A stretch of 64,000 nucleotides of DNA from NCBI GenBank assembly GCA_021323945.1, contig JAJPKA010000020.1:434001-498000 (forward strand), in the 5' to 3' direction. Below the pieces are notes generated by a model. That model worked only from the letters and a program-made list of their open reading frames with translations. It was not told where the DNA came from and searched no databases. This DNA is from Pseudomonadota bacterium (lineage in GTDB: Bacteria; Desulfobacterota; Binatia; Binatales; Binataceae). Positions 43,439-53,610 of the stretch are shown here, piece by piece. How positions within the stretch are numbered: the stretch's first letter is position 1; each line of letters begins with the position of its first letter. Both the position numbers and the translations under genes were made by a program.

Positions 43439-43909
43439 ATGGCGGGCCACAGTTGGCTGTCGAGCCCTTGGCGCCTGATTCTGGTGCTGAGCCCATTTTT
43501 GATGTCGCCGATCGGGTGGAGCTTCGCGCAATCCTATAGAGTCGATAACAGTGCCAGCTCAGCGCTGACCAACTATCTTCGGCATAACCGATTGCCGCTC
43601 GTAGGTGCGCAGGTGCTGACCGACGGCGTCAGCGTAAGGCGCATTGTGCTCTATGGCTTTGTTGCCAGCGAATTCGGCAAAAATGACGCAGCGCAAAAGG
43701 CGCTTGCGTACGTTACCCATCAAATACAGGCGGAAACCGTTGCGCCGGCTGTCGAAAATCGTATCGAGGTCCGACCGGAAATAGCGCGAATGAGATCAAA
43801 CGCGATGCCCGCTTCATCCAATATCAGCCATGAATCGCTCGACCAGGTCCTGAACGATATCGCTCGCTACGGCGTCAGGATAGTCAACGGGGAGTCAGAT
43901 CAGAGATAG
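43439..43909 (+). CDS. Secreted protein, possible BON-like
   Basis: A 156-residue protein with an N-terminal signal peptide (PWRLILVLSPFLMSPIGWSFAQS; probable cleavage after FAQ). The following VDNSASSALTNYLRHNRLPLVGAQVLTDGVSVRRIVLYGFVASEFGKNDAAQKALAYV looks like a BON-type strand-helix-strand domain, which is found in periplasmic stress proteins. It starts at ATG 43439. It is upstream of the helicase gene, which is separated by about 90 bases. Family is not secure. Confidence 0.6.
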   Translation: MAGHSWLSSPWRLILVLSPFLMSPIGWSFAQSYRVDNSASSALTNYLRHNRLPLVGAQVLTDGVSVRRIVLYGFVASEFGKNDAAQKALAYVTHQIQAETVAPAVENRIEVRPEIARMRSNAMPASSNISHESLDQVLNDIARYGVRIVNGESDQR

Positions 43910-43997
43910 CCTTTACGTCCGAATGCTTGTCGCCTTGCTTGCAATTTGAAACCTGTGGCGGAGCAGGAGCCATCGACCCCGTGCTAGACTCCCAGCC

Positions 43998-46013
43998 GTG
44001 GCTGAAAAGGTTATTCTGCTGAAGACTCAGCCGGCCGTCGGCGACGCAGACGAAAGCAAGTTCCGCATTCGGTATGCCGAAGCACTCAATGCGCAGCAGC
44101 TTGCCGCCGTGGTTCATCGTGACGGTCCGTTACTGGTCATTGCCGGCGCTGGTTCGGGCAAGACGCGCACTCTAATCTATCGCGTGGCGCGGCTGATCGA
44201 GAGCGGCGTAGCGCCAGGCGCAATTCTGCTGCTTACCTTCACTCGTCGCGCCGCCCAGGAGATGTTGCGCCGTGTGGAGCAACTAATCGGTGAAAGGGGT
44301 GGGCAAGTCAGCGGCGGCACCTTCCATTCATTCGCCAACCAGGTCCTGCGGCAATACGGCAACCTGATTGGACTCAAGCCGAATTTCACGATTCTCGACC
44401 GCGCCGATATGGAAGACATTATAAACCTGCTGCGCGGTCGAATGGGGTTGGGTTCGAAGGAGCGGCGGTTTCCAAAGAAGGCGGCAATCGCCGAAGCGAT
44501 CAGTATGGCCCGCAACAAAAACCGCGGGCTTAAGGAGGAACTGGAACTGGATTTTCCTCATCTGCTTGAGCACGAACCGGAGCTTATTTCGCTGGCCGAG
44601 GGGTATGAAGTTTACAAGCGCGAACGCGGCCTGCTCGATTACGACGATCTGCTTTTTCGGATGGCTGAGCTGTTGACCGGCCACGACAGCGTACGGCGGC
44701 GTCTGTCTGATACTTATCGCTACATACTGATTGACGAGTATCAGGATACCAACGTAATCCAGGCCGAATTGGTACGTCTGCTGGCCGCAACTCACTCCAA
44801 CGTGATGGCAGTGGGGGACGACGCGCAATCAATCTATTCGTTCCGCGGCGCTAATTTCCGCAATATCATGGATTTTCCCTCGTTGTTCCCCGATACCCGG
44901 ATTATCAAGCTCGAGCAAAATTACCGTTCCCTGCAAGGCATCCTCGACCTCGCCAACGAAGTCATTTCGCGCGCAGGAGAAAAATATACCAAGGTGCTCT
45001 TCACCGAACGCCGCGGGCAATTTCGTCCACTGCTGGTGCGCGCCGCCGACGAACATATGCAGTCGCGGTTCATCGCTCAACGGATACTCGAATTGCGCGA
45101 AGAGGGAGTCCCGTTGGGGGATATCGCGGTACTGTTTCGCTCGAGTTTTCACTCGTTTGATCTGGAGCTGGAGTTGCAGCGCCGTGACATTCCTTTCGTG
45201 AAACGCGGTGGCTTCAAATTTATCGAGACGGCTCACATCAAGGATGTTCTGGCCCATCTCCGGATCGTTACCAATCCGGCCGACGCGGTCTCCTGGATGC
45301 GGGTGCTGGTGCTGGTTGAAGGTATCGGCACTCGAAGTGCCGAGCGTCTGATCGATACCATAATCCATGCTGAGCAGCCCGAGGAGGAATTGCGGCGCAA
45401 TTTCGGCCGGCTCGGTTCGCGTGCGCAAAAAGCGGCTGCCGGATGCGCTGAGCTGGCTGCCCTAATCGCTCGCCTTCGTACAGGACAGGGCCGCCCTGCG
45501 GACCAACTGGCAGAGGTCGTTCAGTATTATTTGCCAATTATGCGGGATCACTATCCCGACGATTATCCCAAGCGCGAGCGTGACCTCGAACACTTTCAGG
45601 ATCTCGCTGAACGTTATCGCAGTCTGGAAGCCATGTTGGCAGACATGGCGCTTGAGCCCCCCAGCGATTCGATTGGCGATGTGCTGGCGGTGGATCCCGA
45701 GGAAGGTTACGTGACGCTTAGCACAATCCACTCGGCCAAGGGCCTCGAATGGCGGGTTGGTTTCGTGATTTGGGTTGCCGACGGACGGTTCCCCGGCCCG
45801 ATGAGCGTGCGGCCCGAGGAATTGGAAGAAGAACGGCGTCTGATGTACGTCGCGATTACTCGTGCTCGCGACGAGCTTTACTTAACCTATCCCGTCTACA
45901 TGATCGAGCGCAGTCTCGGATACGTCATGGGACGCGCATCGCGGTTTATCGAAGGCATCGACATGACCGTGCTCCCGACTGCAATGCTTCAGGAAGCGGA
46001 CGAAGAACAATAG
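43998..46013 (+). CDS. UvrD/PcrA-like ATP-dependent DNA helicase
   Basis: A 671-residue superfamily 1A 3-prime to 5-prime helicase for repair or replication restart. Walker A AGAGSGKTRT, LLTFTRRAAQEML, IDEYQDTN, GDDAQSIYSFRGA, EQNYRS and TIHSAKGLEW are all intact. It is somewhat shorter than classical UvrD (about 720) and lacks the RuvAB-interacting or RNA-polymerase-binding tail. It begins at GTG 43998 without a strong ribosome site. It converges with glgB, which starts 100 bases past the stop. Confidence 0.92.
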   Translation: MAEKVILLKTQPAVGDADESKFRIRYAEALNAQQLAAVVHRDGPLLVIAGAGSGKTRTLIYRVARLIESGVAPGAILLLTFTRRAAQEMLRRVEQLIGERGGQVSGGTFHSFANQVLRQYGNLIGLKPNFTILDRADMEDIINLLRGRMGLGSKERRFPKKAAIAEAISMARNKNRGLKEELELDFPHLLEHEPELISLAEGYEVYKRERGLLDYDDLLFRMAELLTGHDSVRRRLSDTYRYILIDEYQDTNVIQAELVRLLAATHSNVMAVGDDAQSIYSFRGANFRNIMDFPSLFPDTRIIKLEQNYRSLQGILDLANEVISRAGEKYTKVLFTERRGQFRPLLVRAADEHMQSRFIAQRILELREEGVPLGDIAVLFRSSFHSFDLELELQRRDIPFVKRGGFKFIETAHIKDVLAHLRIVTNPADAVSWMRVLVLVEGIGTRSAERLIDTIIHAEQPEEELRRNFGRLGSRAQKAAAGCAELAALIARLRTGQGRPADQLAEVVQYYLPIMRDHYPDDYPKRERDLEHFQDLAERYRSLEAMLADMALEPPSDSIGDVLAVDPEEGYVTLSTIHSAKGLEWRVGFVIWVADGRFPGPMSVRPEELEEERRLMYVAITRARDELYLTYPVYMIERSLGYVMGRASRFIEGIDMTVLPTAMLQEADEEQ

Positions 46014-46113
46014 TGGCCGACCGAAACCGTCGCCGGAAGCGCGTCGCGCCCGCCGTGGAAGCCAATGCCGCGTCGACCCATGGCGGTGAGCTTGTGCACC
46101 CGGAGTCTTCGCT

Positions 46114-48303
46114 TTAGGGCACGGCGAACCACGTTACCGCGAGAGGAGGCAACGTTAAACGCAAAGAGTAGTCAAACCCGTGTCGCGGGATGGCTTCGGC
46201 CTCGACTGAGCCGCGGTTGCCGACGTTGCTGCCGCCGTACCATTGCGAATCAGTGTTGAGCAGTTCCTGGTAGTTCCCGGGCACCGGCACGCCGATTCGA
46301 TAATCGTCACGTACTACCGGTGAGAAATTGCAGACACAAATTATCCGGCGGGCGCCGTTTTTCGGAATACGCATAAACGCGATGACGTTTTCGTCAGAAT
46401 TGTCAGCATCAATGAAATGAAATCCCGCGGGGTCATTATCCGCTTCCCAAAGGGCCGGTTCGGCCCGGTAAATGCGATTTAAGTCTCGCACCAGGGCCTG
46501 CAATTGGCGATGTTCGTCATATTGGGTCAGATGCCAGTCGAGGCTTTCATCGTGATTCCATTCGCGCCACTGGCCAAACTCGCCTCCCATAAACAGCATC
46601 TTCTTGCCGGGCCGCGCCCACATGTAGGCATAGAGCGAACGCAGATTGGCAAACTGCTGCCAGCGATCGCCCGGCATCTTGGCCAGGAGCGAGGCCTTTC
46701 CGTGAACAACCTCGTCGTGTGACAGGGGCAGGATAAAGTTTTCACTCCAGGCGTAAAGAAAACCAAAGGTTAATTCGTGGTGATGGTAACGGCGATGAAT
46801 CGGATCCCGCGCGAAATAGTTGAGCGTGTCGTGCATCCATCCCATATCCCACTTGAAGCCAAAGCCAAGTCCGCCAAGGTAGGTGGGCTTGCTCACGCCA
46901 GGCCAGCTAGTTGATTCCTCCGCGATGGTGATGGAGCCGGGTGCTCGGCCATAGGTGAGTTCATTGAGGGATTTGAGGAACGTCACCGCCTCGAGGTTCT
47001 CACGACCCCCATAAGCGTTCGGGAGCCATTCACCCTCTTTGCGGCCGTAGTCCAGGTACAACATGGATGCGACCGCATCCACACGAAGCCCGTCAACGTG
47101 GTAGTCCTGCAGCCAATGCAGAGCACTGGCGATGAGAAAGTTGCGAACCTCTTCGCGACCATAATTGAAGATATAAGTATCCCAGTCCGGATGGTGACCT
47201 TTGCGCGGGTCGAGATGCTCGTACAAGGCAGTGCCGTCGAACCGCGCCAGGGCGAACGAATCGGTGGGAAAATGAGCTGGCACCCAATCCAGGATCACTC
47301 CGATTCCGCGCTGATGGAGATGATCCACCAGGTAACGAAAATCATCGGGCGTGCCCCACCGCGCCGAGGGCGCAAAATAGCCGGTCACCTGATAGCCCCA
47401 CGAACCCGAGAACGGGTGCTCCATGACCGGCAGGAATTCGACGTGAGTAAATCCCATCTCATTGACGTAATCGGCCAACAGCGGGGCAATTTCGCGATAA
47501 CTTAACCATCGGTTGTGCTCTTCGGGTACCCGGCGCCACGAGCCCAGATGAACCTCGTAGATCGACAAAGGTGAATTGAGCATTTCCCGGTGCTCGCGCG
47601 ACTCCATCCATTCGTTATCTCCGAAGTGATAGGTGGACTGAAAGATGCGCGAAGCTGTGGCTGGCGGCTTTTCCGTCGCCGTCGCAAATGGATCGGCTTT
47701 GAGCGTCAGCTGATTATCGGCAGTGAGAATTTCAAATTTATAGTTCGTACCGGGCTCGAGTTCAGGGATAAACATCTCCCATATGCCCGATGAACCCAGT
47801 ACTCGCATCATATCGAGCCGTCCGTCCCAGTCGTTGAAGTCGCCCACGACGCTGACCCGACGCGCATTGGGCGCCCATACTCCAAATGCGACACCTTTGA
47901 TGCCGTCGAGCTCGCAAACGTGTGCGCCGAGTTTTTCATGGATACGTTCGTGGCGTCCCTGGTTCCAAAGCAGCTGGTCGAGTTCGCCGATCGTGGGTAG
48001 GAACCTGTAGGGGTCGTGGATTGTCGTCACTACCCCATTGGGGTATTCGACCCGGAGCTTGTAGGGGAAGACTTCTTTCCGATTTTCAATCAGGATTTCG
48101 AACAGACCATCGCCATTGCGCTGAAGCATTGGTCGGGGCTTGGCGCCGTCTTCAACCACCGCGATCTCATTGGCACCGGGACGCCAGGCACGGATCGTGA
48201 CGCCCTCGGGACCCGGATGAGCACCGAGGATTGAATGCGGATCGGAGTGTTCAAGTCTCAGGAGACGTTCGATCTCGGAACTGGCGATCAAATCAGATGC
48301 CAC
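46114..48303 (-). CDS. glgB: 1,4-alpha-glucan branching enzyme GlgB
   Basis: Adds alpha-1,6 branches to glycogen. The 729-residue protein has N-terminal CBM48-type domain (SDPHSILGAHPGPEGVTIRAWRPGA), a second early-strand domain (GVWAPNARRVSVVGDFNDWDGR) and the GH13 barrel: YQVTGYFAPSARWGTPDDF, catalytic Asp409 in GLRVDAVASM, the acid/base Glu in IAEESTSWPGV and the third Asp in LSHDEVVHGK. I chose GTG at 48303 because GAGG lies 9 bases upstream and the length then equals E. coli GlgB; the longer open frame adds no domain. No other glycogen gene is visible. Confidence 0.95.
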   Translation of the reverse strand: MASDLIASSEIERLLRLEHSDPHSILGAHPGPEGVTIRAWRPGANEIAVVEDGAKPRPMLQRNGDGLFEILIENRKEVFPYKLRVEYPNGVVTTIHDPYRFLPTIGELDQLLWNQGRHERIHEKLGAHVCELDGIKGVAFGVWAPNARRVSVVGDFNDWDGRLDMMRVLGSSGIWEMFIPELEPGTNYKFEILTADNQLTLKADPFATATEKPPATASRIFQSTYHFGDNEWMESREHREMLNSPLSIYEVHLGSWRRVPEEHNRWLSYREIAPLLADYVNEMGFTHVEFLPVMEHPFSGSWGYQVTGYFAPSARWGTPDDFRYLVDHLHQRGIGVILDWVPAHFPTDSFALARFDGTALYEHLDPRKGHHPDWDTYIFNYGREEVRNFLIASALHWLQDYHVDGLRVDAVASMLYLDYGRKEGEWLPNAYGGRENLEAVTFLKSLNELTYGRAPGSITIAEESTSWPGVSKPTYLGGLGFGFKWDMGWMHDTLNYFARDPIHRRYHHHELTFGFLYAWSENFILPLSHDEVVHGKASLLAKMPGDRWQQFANLRSLYAYMWARPGKKMLFMGGEFGQWREWNHDESLDWHLTQYDEHRQLQALVRDLNRIYRAEPALWEADNDPAGFHFIDADNSDENVIAFMRIPKNGARRIICVCNFSPVVRDDYRIGVPVPGNYQELLNTDSQWYGGSNVGNRGSVEAEAIPRHGFDYSLRLTLPPLAVTWFAVP

Positions 48304-48584
48304 ACCACAAACCTCACATGAGTATTTGCCATTGGGTTGTCGGGCCGTGTAAATGCTGCCAAGCGGCCGATTGCTGACTCCGTTGCTGCTTCTGGGCGGA
48401 AAAGGGCAGCGCCGCACCGCAGTAGTGGCCGCCGATTTCGAATCCGGATTGCAGGCGATCGATTTCCGTCGAGCAGAGCAGCGACGAGGCCGCCCCTTCC
48501 AGCCTAAACTGCTGCAGGGGAGCACTCAATTGGGAACCAACGGTTCACATCGGGACTCAGGGAGAAAAACTGCAGGATACAACA

Positions 48585-49601
48585 TCATGAGCGCGGAAAT
48601 TCAGGGAGGCGAAGCACAGCTGCCCCTTGGAGTTCATCATGCTTGAGCTTTCGCAGCGCCAGATTGGCATCGTCCAAAGCCATGATAGTCGTATGACTAC
48701 GGATAGGAATCTCCCCGGCAATTTTCAAAAATTCCTCGCCATCGGCGCGGGTGTTGGCCGTAACACTGCGCAGCTCCCTTTCGTAAAAGAGATGGCGCTC
48801 GTACTCGAGCGAGGGTATCGGGCTCAGATAGATTCCGGCCACGGCAAGAATCCCCCCACGGTCTAGTGCTTGGAGCGCGGGCTGGACCAGTTGCCCGGCC
48901 GGGGCAAAAAGAATGGCCGCATCGAGTGGCGCGGGCGGTCGTTCTTCGGCGCGGCCAATCCAGTCGGCGTTCATTTCCCGGGCGAACTCTTGATGGCGGC
49001 CACCTCGGGTCATCACAAACACGCGGCATTTCCAATGACGGAGCACCTGTAAGGCCAGATGCGCAGAACCGCCAAACCCGTACAGCCCGACAGTGGCTCC
49101 CGGCTGTATCTCGGCACGCTTGATTGCCCGATAACCGATAATGCCGGCGCAGAGCAATGGAGCTGCTTGTTCATCCGGAATCGTTGACGGCAGCGGATAG
49201 GCGAAGTCCTCGCGCACGGTTGCCCATTCGGCATACCCGCCATTCTCATCCCATCCGGTAAAACGTGCGTTAGGACAAAGGTTCTCGCGTCCGAGTTGGC
49301 AATACTTGCAGCGACCACAAGTCTCGCGGAGCCAAGCAATTCCAACCCGGTCACCGGGCCTGAACCGACTGCAATGGTCGCCTAATTCAACAACTTCGCC
49401 GACCAACTCATGGCCAGGAATGATCAGCTCCTGTTTGGGTGGCAGGTCACCCTCGGCTACGTGCAGATCAGTCCGGCAGACGCCGCAAACCCGTACGCGA
49501 ACAAGCAGCTCCCCTGTTCGCGGCCGCGGCCGTGCCAGTTCGACTGGTTGGAGCGGATTGATTTCAATGGGTGCGGGTGTCCGCACCGCCATAGCCCGCA
49601 T
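48585..49601 (-). CDS. Zinc-dependent alcohol dehydrogenase
   Basis: A 338-residue MDR alcohol dehydrogenase. The catalytic zinc Cys is in VCGVCRTDLH, GHELVGEV follows with its His/Glu, and the structural zinc lobe CGRCKYCQLGRENLC is present, then GFGGSAHLALQVLRH for NAD. It oxidises a primary or secondary alcohol to aldehyde or ketone. I prefer ATG 49601, which has GGAG at short spacing; 49610 or 49637 are alternatives. Confidence 0.9.
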   Translation of the reverse strand: MRAMAVRTPAPIEINPLQPVELARPRPRTGELLVRVRVCGVCRTDLHVAEGDLPPKQELIIPGHELVGEVVELGDHCSRFRPGDRVGIAWLRETCGRCKYCQLGRENLCPNARFTGWDENGGYAEWATVREDFAYPLPSTIPDEQAAPLLCAGIIGYRAIKRAEIQPGATVGLYGFGGSAHLALQVLRHWKCRVFVMTRGGRHQEFAREMNADWIGRAEERPPAPLDAAILFAPAGQLVQPALQALDRGGILAVAGIYLSPIPSLEYERHLFYERELRSVTANTRADGEEFLKIAGEIPIRSHTTIMALDDANLALRKLKHDELQGAAVLRLPEFPRS

Positions 49602-49673
49602 GGACTCCATCGCGTCCCGGCTCCCAGCCTCAATCATACCAGCGGCTGGGAGCGTGTTGGGAGCCTTGCGTGG

Positions 49674-51854
49674 CTAACTGTCGCGGCGTTCACGCGTTAC
49701 ACGATTCGACCAGTAATCATAGGAAACTTTGAGGGCCGCGGCGGATCGCTCGAAGCTGTCGAACACTACGAGGCCGCGCTCGCGCGCGAGCTGCTTTGCG
49801 CGCGCCACGATAGTTTCAACATGAGCCGGGTGGAGAATCACAAAGAATGGCTTCAGGGTCTTACGGTTGAACTCCGCGATGTGGTCCAGCAGGCGGGTCA
49901 GCTCATCCTCATGACTCGCCCACCTTTGCGCGCGCAGCCCCGTGCCAATTTCGAGCACAATCGCATCAATTATCGGGTCGCGGTCGAGGATATCAAGGAT
50001 GCGAGCGAGATTGCCGCGATTGACGTCTCCGCCCATGATAGTTCCGCCGGCGTCGAGGGGATTACGGTAGCTGCCGCCAATCACATTGAAAAAGGTTTTC
50101 AGCTCGTCGTAGGAGGAATCCGACAAGGTTGGAATCTCGAGGCCGGCCGAGGCGAAGGTATCGGTTATAACCACCGATTGACCACCAGTCATTGCCACCA
50201 GGCCCATCCGACAGCCCTTCATCGGGCGCCCGCGCGCGAGTGCCTCAACCGCATCTAGCATCGCATCCAGGCCGGCGACACTTACCGCGCCACTCTGCCT
50301 GACCATTGAATTCCAAACCGCTGCCGGCGTCGCCAGGGAACCGGTATGGGACAATGTTGCGCGTGCTCCGGCCTCGGTCATGCCACCCTTCCAAATCACG
50401 ACGGGAAAGCGTGCACAGGCGCGCCGCAGGCTTTCATAGAAGCGCCGTCCGTCGCGTACCCCTTCGATATACATCCCAACCACGCGTGTGCGCGCATCCT
50501 CGGCCATGAGGTCGAGGTAATCTGCCGCCTCGAGCATTAGCGCGTTGCCGATCGAGGCCGCCTTGTTGATGCGCAAGCCTCGCAGGGGAGCTTGCGAGGA
50601 GAAATTTATCGTGTGTGTGCCGCTCTGCGAGATAAAGCAAACGTCGCCAGCTTCCCCGACGTTGAGATCCGGAAAATTACAAAGCCCGACCTCGGGGTTG
50701 TACAGGCCCATACAGTTCGGTCCAACCAAGGCGATATCCGACGATAATGCGATCTCTTTGAGCTGCTGTTCGAGCCGGATACCCAGTTCTTCGCCGGTCT
50801 CGGAAAAGCCGGAAGTAAAAAACCCGATCGCGGCGACCTTGTTTTGCACGCAATCCTGCAGAATGCGAGGTGCGACCTGGCGAGGCACGGCGCTGACCGC
50901 ATAATCGATCGGGTCAGGAACCTCGGCCAAAGACTGGTAATTCTTGATGCCCATTGCTTCGATGCCGAGAATTTCCTTCGGGTCGATCTGCACCGAGTAC
51001 AGTTTGCCGCTGAAGCGTTTCATCGCCCTTAGCCACATGTAGCCGCCCAGCCGCTTATCGCCAATTACCGCGACGGTGCGGGCTTCCAGGCCGCGCTTTA
51101 GGTTGAGCCGGCGCTGTTCGTGATGGGGGTCGAACGCTGTGTCGTCAAGCGCGTCAGCGCCGTTTACCACGATCCGCGCGTCGAGGACCTTAAATCCGTC
51201 GGCATATGCAACCACGGGGTTGAGGTCCAACTCGCTGATATTGCGCTGCTCCCAGACTAATCGAGAGATGGTCGCTATGAGCTCGGCCAGAGCGGTCAGA
51301 TCTACGGCGCGTCCGCCCCGCAATCCCTGTAGCAGAGCTCGACCCCGCAACTCATCCAGCATTCTGCGGGCCTCAGCAGCTTCCACAGGGGCCAAACGCA
51401 AAGCGGTGTCGTCCATTACTTCCACGAACACGCCACCCAAGCCCGCCAGAATCAGAGGGCCAAATCGGCGGTCACGGACAGCACCGACGATCAACTCAAC
51501 GCCAGGGGGAGCCATCTTTTGCACGACTACCCCTTCGAAGCGTGCCTGAGTTGCGTACTGAGCCAGGTTTCGGCGTATGCGCTCGAAGGCAGCGCGTACC
51601 TCCTGCTCTGAAGTCAGATGGAGCATCACGCCGCCAACCTCGCTTTTATGCGTGATATCCGGCGACAGCACCTTGAGGACCGCGGGAAAACCCAGGCGAT
51701 TTGCCGCGGCGACGGCATCATCGGCCGTGCGCGCCGGTTCCGCCATCACGGTCGAAACTCCGGCAGCTTCCAGAAGCCGTTTGGACTCGACTTCAGAAAG
51801 AGTCGCGCGTCCACCAGTTCCAGCAATGATTTGCTCAATAATGCGCTGATCCAC
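49674..51854 (-). CDS. NDP-forming acyl-CoA ligase, ATP-grasp domain first
   Basis: A 726-residue acyl-CoA synthetase of the ADP-forming (AcdAB) superfamily, making acyl-CoA from acid, CoA and ATP or running in reverse. Here the ATP-grasp domain comes first (about 1-235: GFPAVLKVLSPDITHKSEVGGV), then the CoA-binding domain (TVAVIGDKRLGGYMW), then succinyl-CoA ligase-like domains (GPNCMGLYNP, ISQSGTHTINF). The phospho-His motif SHTGSLATP is present. It begins at GTG. This domain order differs from the PatZ/YfiQ type with CoA-binding first. Confidence 0.9.
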   Translation of the reverse strand: MDQRIIEQIIAGTGGRATLSEVESKRLLEAAGVSTVMAEPARTADDAVAAANRLGFPAVLKVLSPDITHKSEVGGVMLHLTSEQEVRAAFERIRRNLAQYATQARFEGVVVQKMAPPGVELIVGAVRDRRFGPLILAGLGGVFVEVMDDTALRLAPVEAAEARRMLDELRGRALLQGLRGGRAVDLTALAELIATISRLVWEQRNISELDLNPVVAYADGFKVLDARIVVNGADALDDTAFDPHHEQRRLNLKRGLEARTVAVIGDKRLGGYMWLRAMKRFSGKLYSVQIDPKEILGIEAMGIKNYQSLAEVPDPIDYAVSAVPRQVAPRILQDCVQNKVAAIGFFTSGFSETGEELGIRLEQQLKEIALSSDIALVGPNCMGLYNPEVGLCNFPDLNVGEAGDVCFISQSGTHTINFSSQAPLRGLRINKAASIGNALMLEAADYLDLMAEDARTRVVGMYIEGVRDGRRFYESLRRACARFPVVIWKGGMTEAGARATLSHTGSLATPAAVWNSMVRQSGAVSVAGLDAMLDAVEALARGRPMKGCRMGLVAMTGGQSVVITDTFASAGLEIPTLSDSSYDELKTFFNVIGGSYRNPLDAGGTIMGGDVNRGNLARILDILDRDPIIDAIVLEIGTGLRAQRWASHEDELTRLLDHIAEFNRKTLKPFFVILHPAHVETIVARAKQLARERGLVVFDSFERSAAALKVSYDYWSNRVTRERRDS

Positions 51855-51993
51855 GAATGTCGCGTATATCAGAGCTCTTCATCGCTTGCCATCCTCCGGA
51901 GCCGGGTGGTTCGCCATCGGATCGCCAGGTTGGTGCCATCTTTGTTCACTAATTCACGCGGGGGATGAGGGTAGCTTGGTGTATGCTCTATAC

Positions 51994-52578
51994 ATGAAGC
52001 GCGTTTGTGTCTTTTGTGGCTCCAACCAGGGCGCCCTGCCTGAGTATCGGCAGGCCGCTATCGAATTTGCCGAGGAATTGGCTGCGCGCCGTATCGGAGT
52101 CGTCTACGGTGGCGCGTCCGTCGGTTTGATGGGCATCATCGCCGATACGATGCTGTCGTGCGGCGGCGAAGTGATAGGCGTCATCCCGAACATGCTGGTA
52201 AATAAGGAGGTTGCTCATCGGGGACTGACGAAGCTGTACGAAGTCAAATCAATGCACCAGCGCAAAGCGTTGATGGCCGAATTGTCCGACGCCTTTGTAA
52301 CGCTCCCCGGAGGTTTCGGTACGCTCGAAGAATTCACCGAGGTCATAAGCTGGCGTCTGCTCGGACTTCACCAAAAGCCGTGCGGGCTGCTTAACATCCT
52401 CGGCTATTTCGACAGGTTTTTGCAGTTTCTGGATTACGCCGTCAGCCAACAATTCATCAAACCGGCGCATCGGGCGCACATCCTGGTAGATGATGATCCG
52501 GCCCGCCTGGTCGCAACGCTGGTGCAAAACTTTACGGTGTCCGATGGCGTTTGGCTTACGGGTAAGGAGCAGACGTAG
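51994..52578 (+). CDS. LOG family nucleotide phosphoribohydrolase
   Basis: A 194-residue LOG-family protein (Lonely guy), cleaving a nucleoside 5-prime monophosphate to free base and ribose phosphate, as in cytokinin activation. Motifs CVFCGSNQGALPEY, GGASVGLMGIIAD and the PGGxGTxxE signature LPGGFGTLEE are visible. The ATG at 51994 is chosen as it starts the conserved VCVFCGS strand. Role in this organism could be purine nucleotide turnover. Confidence 0.88.
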   Translation: MKRVCVFCGSNQGALPEYRQAAIEFAEELAARRIGVVYGGASVGLMGIIADTMLSCGGEVIGVIPNMLVNKEVAHRGLTKLYEVKSMHQRKALMAELSDAFVTLPGGFGTLEEFTEVISWRLLGLHQKPCGLLNILGYFDRFLQFLDYAVSQQFIKPAHRAHILVDDDPARLVATLVQNFTVSDGVWLTGKEQT

Positions 52579-52672
52579 GCCACGACAGCCACCCTGCGAT
52601 AAATATCGACTGTGCATATCCCACCGCGCCGTTTCTGGCCTCAGATGGGCAGCTGCAATAATTTTTGATCGA

Positions 52673-53530
52673 ATGGGTAACTTGGAGATAATCGAACGGG
52701 TAGCGATTCGTGCTGCACGAGCTGCCGGCAGAATTCATCTGAGGCGCCTCAGTCATACCACTGCCAGCCGCAAGAGCAACGCCATTGACCTGGTGACGGA
52801 AGCTGATCATGAGGCCGAGGCCGCTATCTTGGACGTCCTGCAGCGGGAGTTTCCAGATCATACGATTTTAACTGAGGAAGGCAGCGGGAATTGCACTCTC
52901 ACCGGGGATAATCGATGGATCATTGACCCACTCGACGGTACGACCAATTTCGCTCACACCTATCCCCAATTCTGCGTTTCCATCGCCTACGAGTCGCGGG
53001 GGCGAATTCAGCTGGGCGTGATTTTTGACGCACTCAAAAAGGAACTGTTCGTGGCCCGTCGAGGCGCTGGCGCCTGGCTGAATCGTCGCCCAATTCGCGT
53101 AAGCCAGGTCCGTTCACTCGAGACCTCGCTGTTAGCCACCGGCTTTCCCTACGACCGACGGGAACGCCGGCGCTTCTATCTGTGTTTTTGGGAAGCTTTC
53201 ATGCTCCGCACCCATGGGGTCCGGCGTACCGGTTCCGCCGCTTTGGATCTAGCGTGGGTCGCATGTGGCCGAGTCGACGCATTCTGGGAATTTGGACTGA
53301 AACCTTGGGATGTCGCGGCAGGTTCCTTGTTAGTTGAAGAAGCAGGCGGTCGCGTGAGCAACATGGACGGCACGAGGCTCAGGCTCGGGGCAGGAGAGAT
53401 CATCGCGAGCAACGGCCAACTCCATGAAAAAATGATTGAAACTCTCGCCATGGTTCGTCCTGAAGCAGAGCGGCGTCATGCCGAGATGTTGCGCGAAGAA
53501 CAGGTTCCCACTGGAATCGAACGGATCTAA
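52673..53530 (+). CDS. Inositol monophosphatase family protein
   Basis: A 285-residue Mg-dependent phosphatase. The metal motifs TEEGS and WIIDPLDGTTNFAH and the C-terminal WDVAAGSLLVEEAGG are all intact. It hydrolyses myo-inositol phosphates or related sugar phosphates. The ATG at 52673 gives a normal-length protein; longer upstream frames add nothing. It lies about 95 bases after the LOG gene on the same strand. Confidence 0.92.
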   Translation: MGNLEIIERVAIRAARAAGRIHLRRLSHTTASRKSNAIDLVTEADHEAEAAILDVLQREFPDHTILTEEGSGNCTLTGDNRWIIDPLDGTTNFAHTYPQFCVSIAYESRGRIQLGVIFDALKKELFVARRGAGAWLNRRPIRVSQVRSLETSLLATGFPYDRRERRRFYLCFWEAFMLRTHGVRRTGSAALDLAWVACGRVDAFWEFGLKPWDVAAGSLLVEEAGGRVSNMDGTRLRLGAGEIIASNGQLHEKMIETLAMVRPEAERRHAEMLREEQVPTGIERI

Positions 53531-53610
53531 CCGGAGCAAAGATGCCCCAACTTACACGTGTGCAGCCAGCGAGCGTTTGTTCTTTTTCTGATATACTCTC
53601 GGTGTTTTCT

